From: Ignavibacteria bacterium
GTDB lineage: Bacteria > Bacteroidota > Ignavibacteria > UBA10030
Length of the DNA stretch: 63,740 nt
Direction: 5' to 3'
Assembly (NCBI GenBank): GCA_016873805.1
Contig: VGVZ01000017.1
Location: 1 to 63,740, forward strand
Shown piece by piece: positions 26,219-34,533 of this stretch (positions are counted from its first letter, which is position 1; each line of letters begins with the position of its first letter). Both the position numbers and the translations under genes were made by a program. The notes beneath the pieces are model-generated. The model saw only the letters and a list, made by a program, of their open reading frames with translations. It did not search any database and was not told the origin of the DNA.

Positions 26219-27397
26219 CTATAGACAGATCTTTCCGAGCACTACAGCTCTTGACGCCCCCGTCACGCGAGTCACATTTGCCGGGTGCTCGGCAATCGTC
26301 TCGTTAGCCAGAACCGCAAAGCAGATCGCCTCTTTCGCGTCGGGATCGATTCCAAGCTCAGAAAGAGGGCGTACCTTCGCCGGCGCAAAGTAGTACTCAA
26401 GCCGGTGCATGATTGCCAAATTATGCATCCCGCCGCCGCTCACGAGTATTTCGTCGACTCTCATTCGCTTTGCGATGAAGCGATGATATTGATCATGGAT
26501 ACTGGCCGCCGTATACGCGGCCGCGGTCGCAACCAGATCTTCTCGTCGCTCCTTCTTCCACTTGCCGAGAATCCTTCTCAGGAATGACTCGCCGAACAAT
26601 TCCCGTCCGGTCGATTTGGGCGGCTTCTCTCTGAGGTATGGATGCTTCATCATCCAACGAAGGAGAGCGGGAACCACCTCTCCCCCCATTCCGATTCTTC
26701 CCGCTTCGTCATGCCTCTTGCCGTACAACTTCGCCATCATTGCATCGATGACCATGTTGGCGGGGCCAGTATCGAATGCAACAACATCGCCGATGCCGGA
26801 GTTTCGGGGGAGGGCAGTGAAGTTTGCAATCCCCCCGAGATTGAGCAAGATCCGGTTCTTTGTCTTCGATCGGAAGAGGAGATAGTCGACATACGGGACA
26901 AGCGGCGCCCCCTGACCACCGACGGCCATATCGGCCGTTCTGAAATCGCCTACCGTCGGGATCCCTGTGAGCTTCGCAAGGGTCGACGGATCTCCGATTT
27001 GGAGCGTTGCCCGGATCTTCTTGCCGAACATCCGGTGCGGAGCTGGGAGGTGATGGACAGTCTGGCCGTGCGATCCGATCAGATCGATCGATGAAAGGGC
27101 AACGTCTGCCTTTCGCGCAATCTTTCGGACCGCATCGGCATAAAAGTGAGCATAGAGGATGTTGAGACGGCAAATGAGATCCACGCTCCCCGTGCCGGCA
27201 AGCGAGTTGGCAAGCACAAGCTCCCGGAATCCTCGGGGAAATGGGTATGTGGCAAATGCTCGGACGCGGACCTTCGATCCGGTTCCATTTCCTCGAACAT
27301 CGATCAACGCCGCATCAATCCCATCAACCGACGTCCCTGACATCAGTCCGATAATTCGTTTCGTTCTTTTCTTCTGAAGGCGCTGAAGCGCGGTCAT
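26219..27397 (-). CDS. anmK: Anhydro-N-acetylmuramic acid kinase
   Basis: A 392-residue AnmK of the cytoplasm. It phosphorylates 1,6-anhydroMurNAc from recycled peptidoglycan to MurNAc-6-phosphate with ring opening. Signatures are IGLMSGTSVDGIDAAL at the N-terminus (ATP/phosphate loop), SHGQTVHH, TVGDFRTADMAVGGQGAPLVP, LNLGGIANFT, FDTGPANMVID and LVSGGGMHN. Length is normal. No murQ or nagZ is beside it. The GH20 enzyme in this window could work in the same sugar economy, but that is inference. Confidence 0.93.
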   Translation of the reverse strand: MTALQRLQKKRTKRIIGLMSGTSVDGIDAALIDVRGNGTGSKVRVRAFATYPFPRGFRELVLANSLAGTGSVDLICRLNILYAHFYADAVRKIARKADVALSSIDLIGSHGQTVHHLPAPHRMFGKKIRATLQIGDPSTLAKLTGIPTVGDFRTADMAVGGQGAPLVPYVDYLLFRSKTKNRILLNLGGIANFTALPRNSGIGDVVAFDTGPANMVIDAMMAKLYGKRHDEAGRIGMGGEVVPALLRWMMKHPYLREKPPKSTGRELFGESFLRRILGKWKKERREDLVATAAAYTAASIHDQYHRFIAKRMRVDEILVSGGGMHNLAIMHRLEYYFAPAKVRPLSELGIDPDAKEAICFAVLANETIAEHPANVTRVTGASRAVVLGKICL

Positions 27398-27609
27398 AGG
27401 ATATTGATCTTCTGTCTACACGGATACGACAATGGCTGAACATACGAAGAGCTTCATTGGAAATCTACTCTATACCAACGGAGAAGGAATTCTCATATCG
27501 ACCGTTGCATATTCAGCTAGGGGTATCGATATTTCCGTCGGCGACATCGTTCCCTGTCCTGCGCACAGACGTTGAATATCATGTCAGAAATCATCACACG
27601 GGCGGAGTT

Positions 27610-28086
27610 ATGCGACTATTCCGAAACACAACCATCTTCATCGTTGTCTTCTTCCTCCAATCGCTTTCCGGATGCGGCGTGAACGAGAAGAGCGAAGCCG
27701 ACGGGACTGTCTACTTCATGGTTTCCCGACCCGGCGCGTCAGGGGGTGATTCCTACATCCTCCCTCTCACAAGACCGCAGGATATCGCAGGGGCACGTGC
27801 GATCGTAAAGAATCCTCTGACAGCACTTGCCACCATTGTACTGGCAAGAATCGACCGGGGCAGCGGCGACGGGAACTATTTGAACAAGGACTTGATCGGC
27901 AAGAGGACCTGGTCGTGGCGCGTCGTGGAGTTCCAGGGGTTTACTGAGATTACTGCGGAGATCTTGGATGGAAGTCCAACTGATGTCGAACAGCGGTTGA
28001 ACGAATGGCTAACGGTAAACAACGGAATGATTGGATTCTGGTCGTACGCTGTGACCCGAGAGGTACCGTTGGCGGAACTGCGATAG
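27610..28086 (+). CDS. Lipoprotein with a BP74-like domain
   Basis: A 158-residue lipoprotein: lipobox LSGC after a hydrophobic signal, start at ATG 27610 with GGCGGAG upstream (an upstream in-frame extension is not signal-like). The mature part reads as one beta-rich domain, with LTRPQDIAGARAIVKN, YLNKDLIGKRTWSWRVVEF and TAEILDGSPTDVEQRLNEW. The order of elements resembles the BP74 N-terminal domain (ARxI, a WSW core, then a VExxL helix). Function unknown. It is convergent with the broken Yip1 gene. Confidence 0.55.
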   Translation: MRLFRNTTIFIVVFFLQSLSGCGVNEKSEADGTVYFMVSRPGASGGDSYILPLTRPQDIAGARAIVKNPLTALATIVLARIDRGSGDGNYLNKDLIGKRTWSWRVVEFQGFTEITAEILDGSPTDVEQRLNEWLTVNNGMIGFWSYAVTREVPLAELR

Positions 28087-28485
28087 GAAAAGTTACTCCT
28101 TCATCACATTTATTGCTAAGCTTGGTCTCTTGATGGCTCTGGCGAATTCGATCGAATCCATTCCCTCGGTGCAACAACGTTTCTCAGTCACTACTAAGCG
28201 CAATAGGCCACTTGCTCCCTCATTTGAGCAATAGTCCCATCTGGCCACGCACGAATGTTCCCATCGCAACGACTGCAATCCATGTAGAAACAACGATGCA
28301 TGAAGAGGCGCTTTTGCTCAGTCGAGTCAGGGTTCAAGTTCCGTAGGATAGAAATATCACTTGCCACTTGGCAAACGGATCGATCTTCTGTGCAACCAGA
28401 GTGAGAGAATAATGCAGATCCACCCATTGGGCTAGTGCCGTTCCAAAAAAATAATCTTGTACTTTTTACAAACGTTTAGGATATT

Positions 28486-28514
28486 CGAGGAGTCACCAAT
28501 GAAAGGACTCCTCG
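28486..28514 (+). promoter_or_regulatory. Hairpin just before the transposase ATG
   Basis: CGAGGAGTC (28486-28494) pairs with GACTCCTCG (28506-28514) around an 11-base loop and ends one base before the ATG at 28515. Both IS copies keep it. It could hide the ribosome-binding site (GAGGAG) when transcription enters from outside, as known for other insertion sequences; that role is inferred. Confidence 0.5.
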
Positions 28515-29558
28515 ATGAGCTCGTTTGTTCGTTTTTTGATCCCGCCGTGGCGGGACTGAAGGTAATCACGTTCAGCGGATTCTGCGTCACGGGAAGAGCC
28601 GCACGCCATGGCGTCGGGCTCAGGTCATCATGCACTCGGCTCACGGCTATACGGTACAAAAGATCGCGAAGGTGACCTGCCTGCACGAGGAATACGTCCG
28701 TGAGTTGATTCGACGCTTTAATCGTGAAGGTGTTGCGTTGTTTAGGGAGCGAGCTCGCAGCGGTCGGCCCGTGGAGTTTATCCCAGAAGTCAGGGCCGAT
28801 ATTGTCAAGATCGCCTTGTCTCCACCGAAACTGTTGGGCTGCCCGTTCACACGCTGGTCGGTGCCCAAGTTGTTGGAACACATCCTCAAGGTCGGCGTGG
28901 TGCGACGTATGAGCGACGAGACGCTCCGGCAGATCCTGAAAGAAGAAGGGGTGCATCTGCAACGCACCAAGACGTGGAAAGACTCAAAGGATCCACGCTT
29001 CCGTACTAAAAAAAACGGATAGATCGGCTGCAGAAGCGTCCTCCTGCCAGGTCTCACCTTGTCGCCTTCGATCAGTTAGGGCCCATTGAGCTTCGTCCAA
29101 TTCATGGCAGAACATGGGCACCGAAAACCAAGCCCGATCGTTTACCTGCGACCTATCGACGCCCTCACGGCACGCGCCAGTGGTTGGCCTTTCTCGACAT
29201 CAACAAGGACAAACTCTGGGGATACTTCAGCCCCCGCAAGCGATGGCAAGAGGTGCTCCGAGCCTTCAAATGGATGCGCTCGCGCTATCCCGTCAAAGAA
29301 CGCATCTATCTCATCTTGGACAACTTCTCGCCCCACCTCCGACCGGAAATCCGTCGGTGGGCACGTAAGAACAAGGTCTCTCTGGTCTGGACGCCGACCA
29401 ATGCATCGTGGATGAATCCTATCGAGTGCGAGTTCACCGAACCAAAACAATATGTCCTGGCTAACTCCTTCTACAACACGCATCAAGAAATGCAAAAAGC
29501 TTGGAACGACTTCCTGAAATACCGTAACAACAGAAACTCACAACACAAGAAAACTTAA
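28515..29558 (+). pseudogene. IS630-type DDE transposase, N-terminal frameshift and A8 shift site
   Basis: The conserved body is complete: helix-turn-helix (QRILRHGKSRTPWRR, VQKIAKVTCLHEEYVRELI), then DDE residues in FDQLGP, LILDNFSPHL and WMNPIECEF. Two frame changes are needed. The ATG at 28515 opens MSSFVRFLIPPWRD and stops at 28559. Compared with the copy at 1-44 it has a 10-base insertion containing CCCGCCGTGGCGGG. Further on, the first frame ends in TAG at 29020-29022 after A-AAA-AAC. A -1 shift there gives RIDRLQKRPPARSHLVAFDQ and the rest, ending at 29558. The second could be programmed; the first looks like damage. The first ATG in the body frame is at 28630. Confidence 0.75.
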
Positions 29559-30039
29559 TTGGAACGGCACTAGCATACCGAGGTTGATGAGTCGTGTTTG
29601 TTCAAATGAAGGGGTTGCGCCAGATGTCCACCGGATCAGTGCGACAACAATCATCAAGATCTGACCGACGAGTAGAATTATATTCGAATAGACAATCAGT
29701 GACAGCAGTCTCTTGTATGATACGTTACGGCCATCCTGGATGACTAAGAAAACGATGAGATATAGAAGCAACCCATAGAATCCCCAAGCCACCATATTCC
29801 GTATCAGGATTGGAATCAACTCGGCTCCCATGAATGCCAATCGTGAAGCACTAATGCTTTGAAACGGTTCGGCAGCGAAGAGACCAGGAAGATGGCTCAA
29901 CAAGAGATGCAAAAGGGATATACCAGGAAGGGGTTTTGCCCAACAGGGATGGCGCTCTATTGACTCGAGTGCTTTTGATGGATCAAGAATAACGTCCGTT
30001 GATATCATGTGTATTGATAAGATCCTCTTTGGCATCCTA

Positions 30040-30276
30040 TCATTCGAGAATTACCTTGCACAGCCCCCACAACGCGAAACAAGAAAGTTTCTCCCGGAAA
30101 CCAGGGGCGATTGCCAGACACATCGTCAAGCCGTCATCACAATCGAGTTCTCCGCCTACAGCACAAGACATCTCCGTCTGCGTCATGAACGCCGAAGAAC
30201 TAGGAAGATCCGTGGTCGCCGGAACAAGCTGAACGATCATGATTGCCAGCAAGAACACAGCAGTAATCTTGCGCAT
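30040..30276 (-). CDS. Small exported Cys-rich peptide (peptide B)
   Basis: A 78-residue protein with a signal peptide (MRKITAVFLLAIMIVQLVPA) and a short mature part containing five cysteines (C38, C46, C53, C66, C73) and a Gly-Gly at 41-42 (CAVGGELDC). GGGGAG precedes the ATG. It lies between a C39 peptidase and the broken Yip1 gene, four bases from the latter. I do not recognise the family. The pattern of small exported Cys peptide, C39 peptidase and redoxin suggests a matured, disulfide-bonded peptide such as a bacteriocin or signal; this is inference. Confidence 0.6.
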   Translation of the reverse strand: MRKITAVFLLAIMIVQLVPATTDLPSSSAFMTQTEMSCAVGGELDCDDGLTMCLAIAPGFREKLSCFALWGLCKVILE

Positions 30277-30368
30277 GATATGATTCTCCCCATGGAAGTG
30301 TTCAATTCAAGAATCAAAATGAAGAACCAAGAAATGTCTCCTTCCTACGTTCCTCTTCTGTTTGCTGT

Positions 30369-30971
30369 CTACTGTTTTCCCCGCCAAAGATCGGCGGGAC
30401 GCACAAAACGCGCTGACTTCTGTTTTTCAAATACCAGCGTCTCTCCGTTCCAGATTGTTGGCAGGCGCTTCGCGTCAACCTTCACTCTGCCAACCGCCGG
30501 GTCACGCATGAAGATTTCCCCGCCTTCTGTTATACTATCTACCACCACAAAATGATCACTGTGCACAAACACAATGGCCGGCAACTGAGTTTTCAAAAAA
30601 TCTTCAAGCGTATACCGCCATCCCTCCGCCTTTAGCCCGTGCAACTCTGCCATCTCTTTGAGCGCAAGCATACTGGAGCCTTTTGCCGTGAGCTCAACGT
30701 TCTTTTCAATCTCCGCGAGCGTCATGCTTATTCCATAATGATCAAACACCATCTTCAGCGCCGCCGGGCCGCAGTTGTTTCGCTTGTCCTGCAACACAAC
30801 ACCTTCGCTCCCCAGGTATTCTCCTCCCACTCGCCAGGCGGAGAACTTCTTGTAGACATCCGGACGAGAGAAGATCGATCCCGCAACAAGAACAACACCA
30901 AGCGAAAGCAAGACGCCCGCCAATCGAACGACCGCCACTAACTTTCTTTGACCGATACCCATTGGCTTCAT
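30369..30971 (-). CDS. Membrane-anchored C39-like cysteine peptidase
   Basis: A 200-residue protein. One N-terminal transmembrane segment (about 10-34) is followed by a peptidase C39 domain with the oxyanion Gln and catalytic Cys in LQDKRNNCGPAALKMVFDHYG (Q61, C67), His in VHSDHFVVVD (H140), and Asp in FMRDPAVG (D157). C39 domains cleave leader peptides, classically after Gly-Gly. Here no ABC transporter domain is fused, and the topology places it outside the cytoplasm. The start overlaps the redoxin stop (ATGA). A likely substrate is the peptide encoded downstream. Confidence 0.83.
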   Translation of the reverse strand: MKPMGIGQRKLVAVVRLAGVLLSLGVVLVAGSIFSRPDVYKKFSAWRVGGEYLGSEGVVLQDKRNNCGPAALKMVFDHYGISMTLAEIEKNVELTAKGSSMLALKEMAELHGLKAEGWRYTLEDFLKTQLPAIVFVHSDHFVVVDSITEGGEIFMRDPAVGRVKVDAKRLPTIWNGETLVFEKQKSARFVRPADLWRGKQ

Positions 30972-31327
30972 CTTGTCGGCTCACCGAGAAATGATCGAAT
31001 CAGCTCCTCATCCTCCTGCAATGATGCTTTGCCAAACCGTCGTCGATGCAGGAACCCGTTCTCATCGATGATGAAGAGCGCAGGAACGCTCATAATGCCA
31101 AACGCTTCTCTTGCCTTCCTGTCTTTATCCATGGCGACAGGAAAGGCAAAACCTCTCTGCTGCACAAGGTCGCTTGTTTTCGCTGCATCGCTCAACGAAA
31201 CCGCACTGAACGTTGCTTGCCTGCCAGTAATCATCACTTCGAGATCAGATGCCACTAATGCGTCATTTGTCCGGATAAGGAGGATGGAGCCTATGGTCGA
31301 GCGCCACGTGACCAGGGTTTGGTCCGG
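30968..31327 (-). pseudogene. C-terminal half of a TlpA-like redoxin split by a 3.6-kb insertion
   Basis: This frame holds the back half of a thioredoxin fold: FSAVSLSDAAKTSDLVQQ, FAFPVAMDKDRKAREAFG, then the cis-proline strand GIMSVPALFIIDENG. The CxxC half is missing. The frame stays open to an ATG at 31411, but that part overlaps the Yip1 coding end and looks fortuitous. At GGTCCGG (31321-31327) it can be joined in phase to the front half at 34948-35194, giving 600 bases (199 residues plus stop). Its stop overlaps the C39 start. Whether a shorter product is still made is unknown. Confidence 0.7.
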
Positions 31328-31335
31328 GATATCCG

Positions 31336-32016
31336 TCAGAGGGCAAAACGGATTATCGAAATCTTGAGAAATTCCTGTACTGCAATCTGAGCCGTTAAGA
31401 GGAACAACCAAACGATGAATGCTGAAAGAAAAGCCTTACGTCGGTTGAACGAGAAAAGCGTCGCAATCCCAATAGTTAAGGCGAACAAATTCCAAATGGA
31501 AAAAACGTTGACGCGTGTAAGCATAAGGAAAGGTACGCTCCCGATGGGTATGAATGGCAATATTGTGCTTGCACTGGGAAACGAAGCGAATCCAAAAGTG
31601 GTCGAAATACCTAAGAGCCAGAAGGCTATTCCAAGGAAAGCAGAAACGACTACACCGAGAGATTGAACAATTGAAGAATGGATAACAACGGACAGCCCTT
31701 TCTTGTACATCGATAAGCCCTCATTACTCTGTTTCACTAAGATAACAAAGAGGCTAAGAATCGCAGCAGCGGAAATCCACTTGAAAACCATCCAAAGGTT
31801 GACCATAAGCACAGCCATGGACATAACTGTTAAAGGTGGCGTAATATCTTCACGCGAAAGGGCGGGTAGTATTACCAGAAGAGAATGGAGAGATAGAATA
31901 AACGCTGCGGCCTTCACCCAGGTGGGATTAAGTCTTAAGTATCTGAACGCGATGGTGGGCCTGATAATTGTCTTCAACAAGACCATGATACCGATGCTTG
32001 TGATACGAAGGGGCAT
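31336..32016 (-). CDS. Yip1-domain membrane protein
   Basis: A 226-residue integral membrane protein with five to six hydrophobic segments. The Yip1 pattern is visible: an N-terminal LKTIIRPTIAFRYLRLNPTW helix, the central YKKGLSVVIHSSIVQSLG segment, and VNVFSIWNLFALTIGIATLF followed by NRRKAFLSAFIVWLFLL. Bacterial Yip1 proteins have no settled function. It is the same length as the broken Yip1 protein downstream and is probably a paralogue carried by the inserted segment. It ends 8 bases before the insertion boundary. Confidence 0.75.
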   Translation of the reverse strand: MPLRITSIGIMVLLKTIIRPTIAFRYLRLNPTWVKAAAFILSLHSLLVILPALSREDITPPLTVMSMAVLMVNLWMVFKWISAAAILSLFVILVKQSNEGLSMYKKGLSVVIHSSIVQSLGVVVSAFLGIAFWLLGISTTFGFASFPSASTILPFIPIGSVPFLMLTRVNVFSIWNLFALTIGIATLFSFNRRKAFLSAFIVWLFLLTAQIAVQEFLKISIIRFAL

Positions 32017-32031
32017 TAGGAATTGTCGGAA

Positions 32032-32751
32032 TCAGAGTAAACTCCGAAGAGTGAATCCGACTGTGGAAATAGAAAGTTTTTCGTCCGAACGCCTTGCCGG
32101 CATGATTTTCTGAGCACCAAAAAGTATTGTGAGATATTGATGCGCTTCAATTCCCACGTTTGCGAACAAGGTTATGCAAGAATGTTTTGAAACACTACCG
32201 TTTCCTGATTTCAATCTTGCCCACGGCACAAGTCCTCCTCCTGCATCCAGGGTTAAGAATTTCGCGACGTTCCACTGACGGCGTTCGATCACGATTTCGA
32301 TGCCGTCAAATCTTGCATTCTGACCTGCCTTATCCTTTGTATTCACAGTAACATAATTCACAAAAAGACTTGAGACAAAATGGTAATAGGGATGTGCATC
32401 TCCCTCGGCCCAGGGCGTGGTAAATCGGAAGCCACCCCCAGCTCGTATGAACAGAGGTCCATCGGTTGGCATGGGAATGATTTCTGCTTGGATGACTCCG
32501 AGTTTAAGAAATCCCAACTCGCCACGCAGTCGGTATCTCCAGGAGTCCGAGTTCCCTTGCGCTGTTGTCATCGTAGGCTGTAGGGGCCAATCCCAACTAA
32601 ACAGCACGACAGAATTTTCAATTACCAACTGCGCGTCTTTACCAAGGTGATGAATATATGAGTGCGACCGTGAGGCAGTTTCGTTCTCCTGTGCGAACAA
32701 TTGCAATGAGGTAAGAAATGTCAGCAATGCAAGGGTAGTTCTTTTTCTCAT
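32032..32751 (-). CDS. Exported beta-rich, possibly outer-membrane, protein
   Basis: A 239-residue protein with a signal peptide ending at LFAQ and GGAGG before its ATG. The mature part has alternating strands with aromatic residues (YRLRGELGFLKLGVIQAEII, LFIRAGGGFRFTTPW, YYHFVSSLFVNYVTV) and a Leu-Leu end. A small outer-membrane barrel is plausible. It lies 15 bases upstream of the Yip1 gene in the same unit. No family recognised. Confidence 0.6.
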   Translation of the reverse strand: MRKRTTLALLTFLTSLQLFAQENETASRSHSYIHHLGKDAQLVIENSVVLFSWDWPLQPTMTTAQGNSDSWRYRLRGELGFLKLGVIQAEIIPMPTDGPLFIRAGGGFRFTTPWAEGDAHPYYHFVSSLFVNYVTVNTKDKAGQNARFDGIEIVIERRQWNVAKFLTLDAGGGLVPWARLKSGNGSVSKHSCITLFANVGIEAHQYLTILFGAQKIMPARRSDEKLSISTVGFTLRSLL

Positions 32752-32769
32752 TGTTTATCCTCCTTTCAA

Positions 32770-33291
32770 TTATTTTGGACTTGCATATGTTACTGTCAGC
32801 ATGGATGTGCCTGCTGTTAAATGCAGCAGTTGCACCTCTGCAGATGGAAAGAGCCATTCCCTCTTTTTTCCTACCAGGGGGATACTGCTGTTTCTTGTTG
32901 GTTGCCCCCAGCGGGTTGATAACGAATCCCAGAGCATCTTGATTGCCTGTTCGGCATCGATGACCTGCTTCCTCGTTTGAGGGTCGATCCCAAGGAACAT
33001 GACCATAATTGATTGCAGTGTGCTGTCCATCTTTGTAAATGCCAGCGATACTCCAATGCGTTTGCCAAATATTGTGTCAGAATACGAAACCAAGAACGTT
33101 GCAGCATCTTTCTTGAGAAAAGGATTAGCTGACTGTTCCTGAAGCGCTCGATTCGCTTTAAGAAGTTGTTGTCTCACCGCCGCAAAACTGCTTCCCAACA
33201 TCAACCGCTCGTGTACAAAAGGAGAGTTCGGAATCATCTGGCTCAGAGAATGCTCACAAAGAAGAACGAAAACAAAAACAAACCTGCTCAT
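32770..33291 (-). CDS. Exported protein of unknown function
   Basis: A 173-residue protein starting at ATG 33291 with GGAGGA upstream; an open extension upstream lacks signal character. A short signal (SRFVFVFVLLCEHSLSQ) is followed by an alpha/beta domain (FVHERLMLGSSFAAVRQQLL, FGKRIGVSLAFTKMDSTLQSIMVMF, REWLFPSAEVQLLHL). The layout resembles small periplasmic proteins of the SmpA/OmlA-like shape, but similarity is too weak to assign. It is 18 bases from the next gene in the unit. Confidence 0.6.
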   Translation of the reverse strand: MSRFVFVFVLLCEHSLSQMIPNSPFVHERLMLGSSFAAVRQQLLKANRALQEQSANPFLKKDAATFLVSYSDTIFGKRIGVSLAFTKMDSTLQSIMVMFLGIDPQTRKQVIDAEQAIKMLWDSLSTRWGQPTRNSSIPLVGKKREWLFPSAEVQLLHLTAGTSMLTVTYASPK

Positions 33292-33683
33292 TAGAGTCCT
33301 CCTAATAACTTCGACATCATGCATGATACGGGGGGATCAATTAATCAACTGGTCCCCCCGCCATATCATCCACATTCTCTCATGCGTTAGTCGAGATAAT
33401 TCGCTGCGAGGCAGGGAGTCGCTGAGCCTGCGGCATCGGCTGCTGCGGCTTTTCGCATATCGGGTTCCCACACCAACGTTGTTTTGGCCAAACCTGGTTT
33501 CTTCATGATTACTGCAATCTCAATCCAGTTCTTTTGTTCGCTTGCCCAGTACTTGTACGAACTCAAGAAGATCGAACATCCCAATACAACTCTTTCCGAC
33601 TCCCTCCGAAGTGAGTGGGTAGAAGATCAAACATTATTGTCATCAAAGACCCCGTAGCATGCTTGTGATTTCGATCATTAATA
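33292..33683. other. Intergenic stretch with a GC-rich hairpin
   Basis: No convincing gene. GGGGGGATCA at 33330-33339 pairs with TGGTCCCCCC at 33350-33359 (one G-T pair), a strong hairpin 39 bases upstream of the exported-protein start. It may end or attenuate the upstream transcript. A weak small minus-strand frame (33387-33506, 39 residues, no clear ribosome-binding site) is noted but not called. Confidence 0.45.
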
Positions 33684-34478
33684 TCAGGATTCTCTTTTTC
33701 CCAGCTTATCCAACTTTGACAAAGAGTTCTGCATCCTGTGGAGCTTGCGTTGCTTGGCGTCCAATAGTCTTCCCACTTTATCCGCCGGTCCCATTCCCGA
33801 TTTCTCTATGCATGGCTTGCAGGGATTCTGTCTGAGATAGTCGCGCGTGTGCGTGGCTGTTTGTGTTGCAGCGCGAGCTAATTGGCTGGGCGACCATGTA
33901 CCTTCCAAAGCCTCCAGAGCATTCGATATTACTTCCGCATCAGGATATTCATTTCGTAACAATAGCTCTGTATAGTAAGCAATGGCCTTTTTTTTCTCTG
34001 AGACCTCTTCTCCACGCAAAAGATGCTCACTCAGCATTCTATGTGCCGAGGTTTGTTCCAGTACAAACGCATATGGATCTTGGGCGATTGAAGCAAGTTC
34101 TTCTCTCACTTTCCGATCCGTTTCTTGCCAGCTCTTAGATTTCAAGATTGCTCGCATAATGCGAACCTTTGTTGGATTGAGTCTGCGATCTGCCTCTTGG
34201 AATTGCTCCAGAAAGCCTCTTATCTCCTTTTGTTCTTGATCAGTCAGATCTTCTAGGCGTTTGGATCTAAACCGTTCGATAAGAGGATGTTTGCCCGAGG
34301 GAACGGTTAACGGCTGAAATTCAACGTCGCTTGATTGTTTGGAAAGGCTCAGCGCTAACTCAGCAGCGGGTTCATTGACCAAGTTACGGTTTCGCTCTTC
34401 GCCCCCGCATCCAACGACGAGCGTCACCAAAATGGTGATAATCCCTTGACTTAATCGCAACTTGAATGGTTGTTGCAT
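33684..34478 (-). CDS. Lipoprotein with a CKPC motif
   Basis: A 264-residue lipoprotein (VVGC lipobox, C24; GGAGG before the ATG at 34478). The mature protein is helical and highly charged (LEDLTDQEQKEIRGFLEQFQ, KKKAIAYYTELLLRNEYPDAE), TPR-like in its second half. It has a thioredoxin-type CKPC at 220-223 near the C-terminus, without a thioredoxin fold around it. It lies 55 bases downstream of the exported peptide gene and may bind or oxidise it; function otherwise unknown. Confidence 0.65.
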   Translation of the reverse strand: MQQPFKLRLSQGIITILVTLVVGCGGEERNRNLVNEPAAELALSLSKQSSDVEFQPLTVPSGKHPLIERFRSKRLEDLTDQEQKEIRGFLEQFQEADRRLNPTKVRIMRAILKSKSWQETDRKVREELASIAQDPYAFVLEQTSAHRMLSEHLLRGEEVSEKKKAIAYYTELLLRNEYPDAEVISNALEALEGTWSPSQLARAATQTATHTRDYLRQNPCKPCIEKSGMGPADKVGRLLDAKQRKLHRMQNSLSKLDKLGKRES

Positions 34479-34533
34479 GGTAACCTCCAAAGAATTTGTT
34501 GAACAGAAATTCATCGAGTGTTGTAGTGCGTCC

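Larger units (their letters stand above)
28435..29570 (+). mobile_element. IS630-family insertion sequence, complete ends
   Basis: An element of 1136 bp with perfect 12-bp terminal inverted repeats (GTGCCGTTCCAA at 28435 and its complement ending at 29570), flanked by TA on both sides (28433-28434 and 29571-29572), the TA target duplication of the IS630/Tc1 group. It carries one transposase gene. It sits in the distal Yip1 gene. A truncated, diverged relative lies inverted at 1-124. Confidence 0.93.
28220..30035 (-). pseudogene. Yip1-domain membrane protein gene, split by IS630 and carrying a TGA
   Basis: Coding parts are 29573-30035 and 28220-28434 on the minus strand; 28435-29572 is the IS plus one TA copy. 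Joining at the TA restores one 226-codon frame (TRLINLGM then LAQWVDLHYS) that reads through typical Yip1 sequence (IDPFAKWQVIFLSYGT) and, after an in-frame TGA at 28334-28336, continues as TLTRLSKSASSCIVVSTWIA to a final TGA at 28220. The 225-residue length matches the neighbouring Yip1 protein (226). MISTDVILDPSKALESI near the start is the usual Yip1 N-terminal segment. The gene is broken by two independent lesions. Confidence 0.82.

Noticed and set aside
28194-28301. A 35-codon Cys-rich minus-strand ORF (MHRCFYMDCSRCDGN)
   Set aside because: It overlaps, in another frame, the reconstructed 3' end of the Yip1 gene, which has better family character, and it lacks a ribosome-binding site.
28334-28336. 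TGA read as an amino acid (alternative code)
   Set aside because: Many intact genes in the window end in TGA, for example the ATGA and TGATG overlaps, so TGA is a normal stop here.
31328-31411. Upstream 28 codons of the redoxin back-half frame as a genuine N-terminus
   Set aside because: They overlap the 3' end of the Yip1 gene out of frame and show no redoxin character; the open frame there is probably chance beyond the GGTCCGG junction.
33387-33584. A 65-codon minus-strand ORF, with an internal ATG at 33506, as a third peptide
   Set aside because: No signal peptide, a TTG first codon and no clear ribosome-binding site; not supported.
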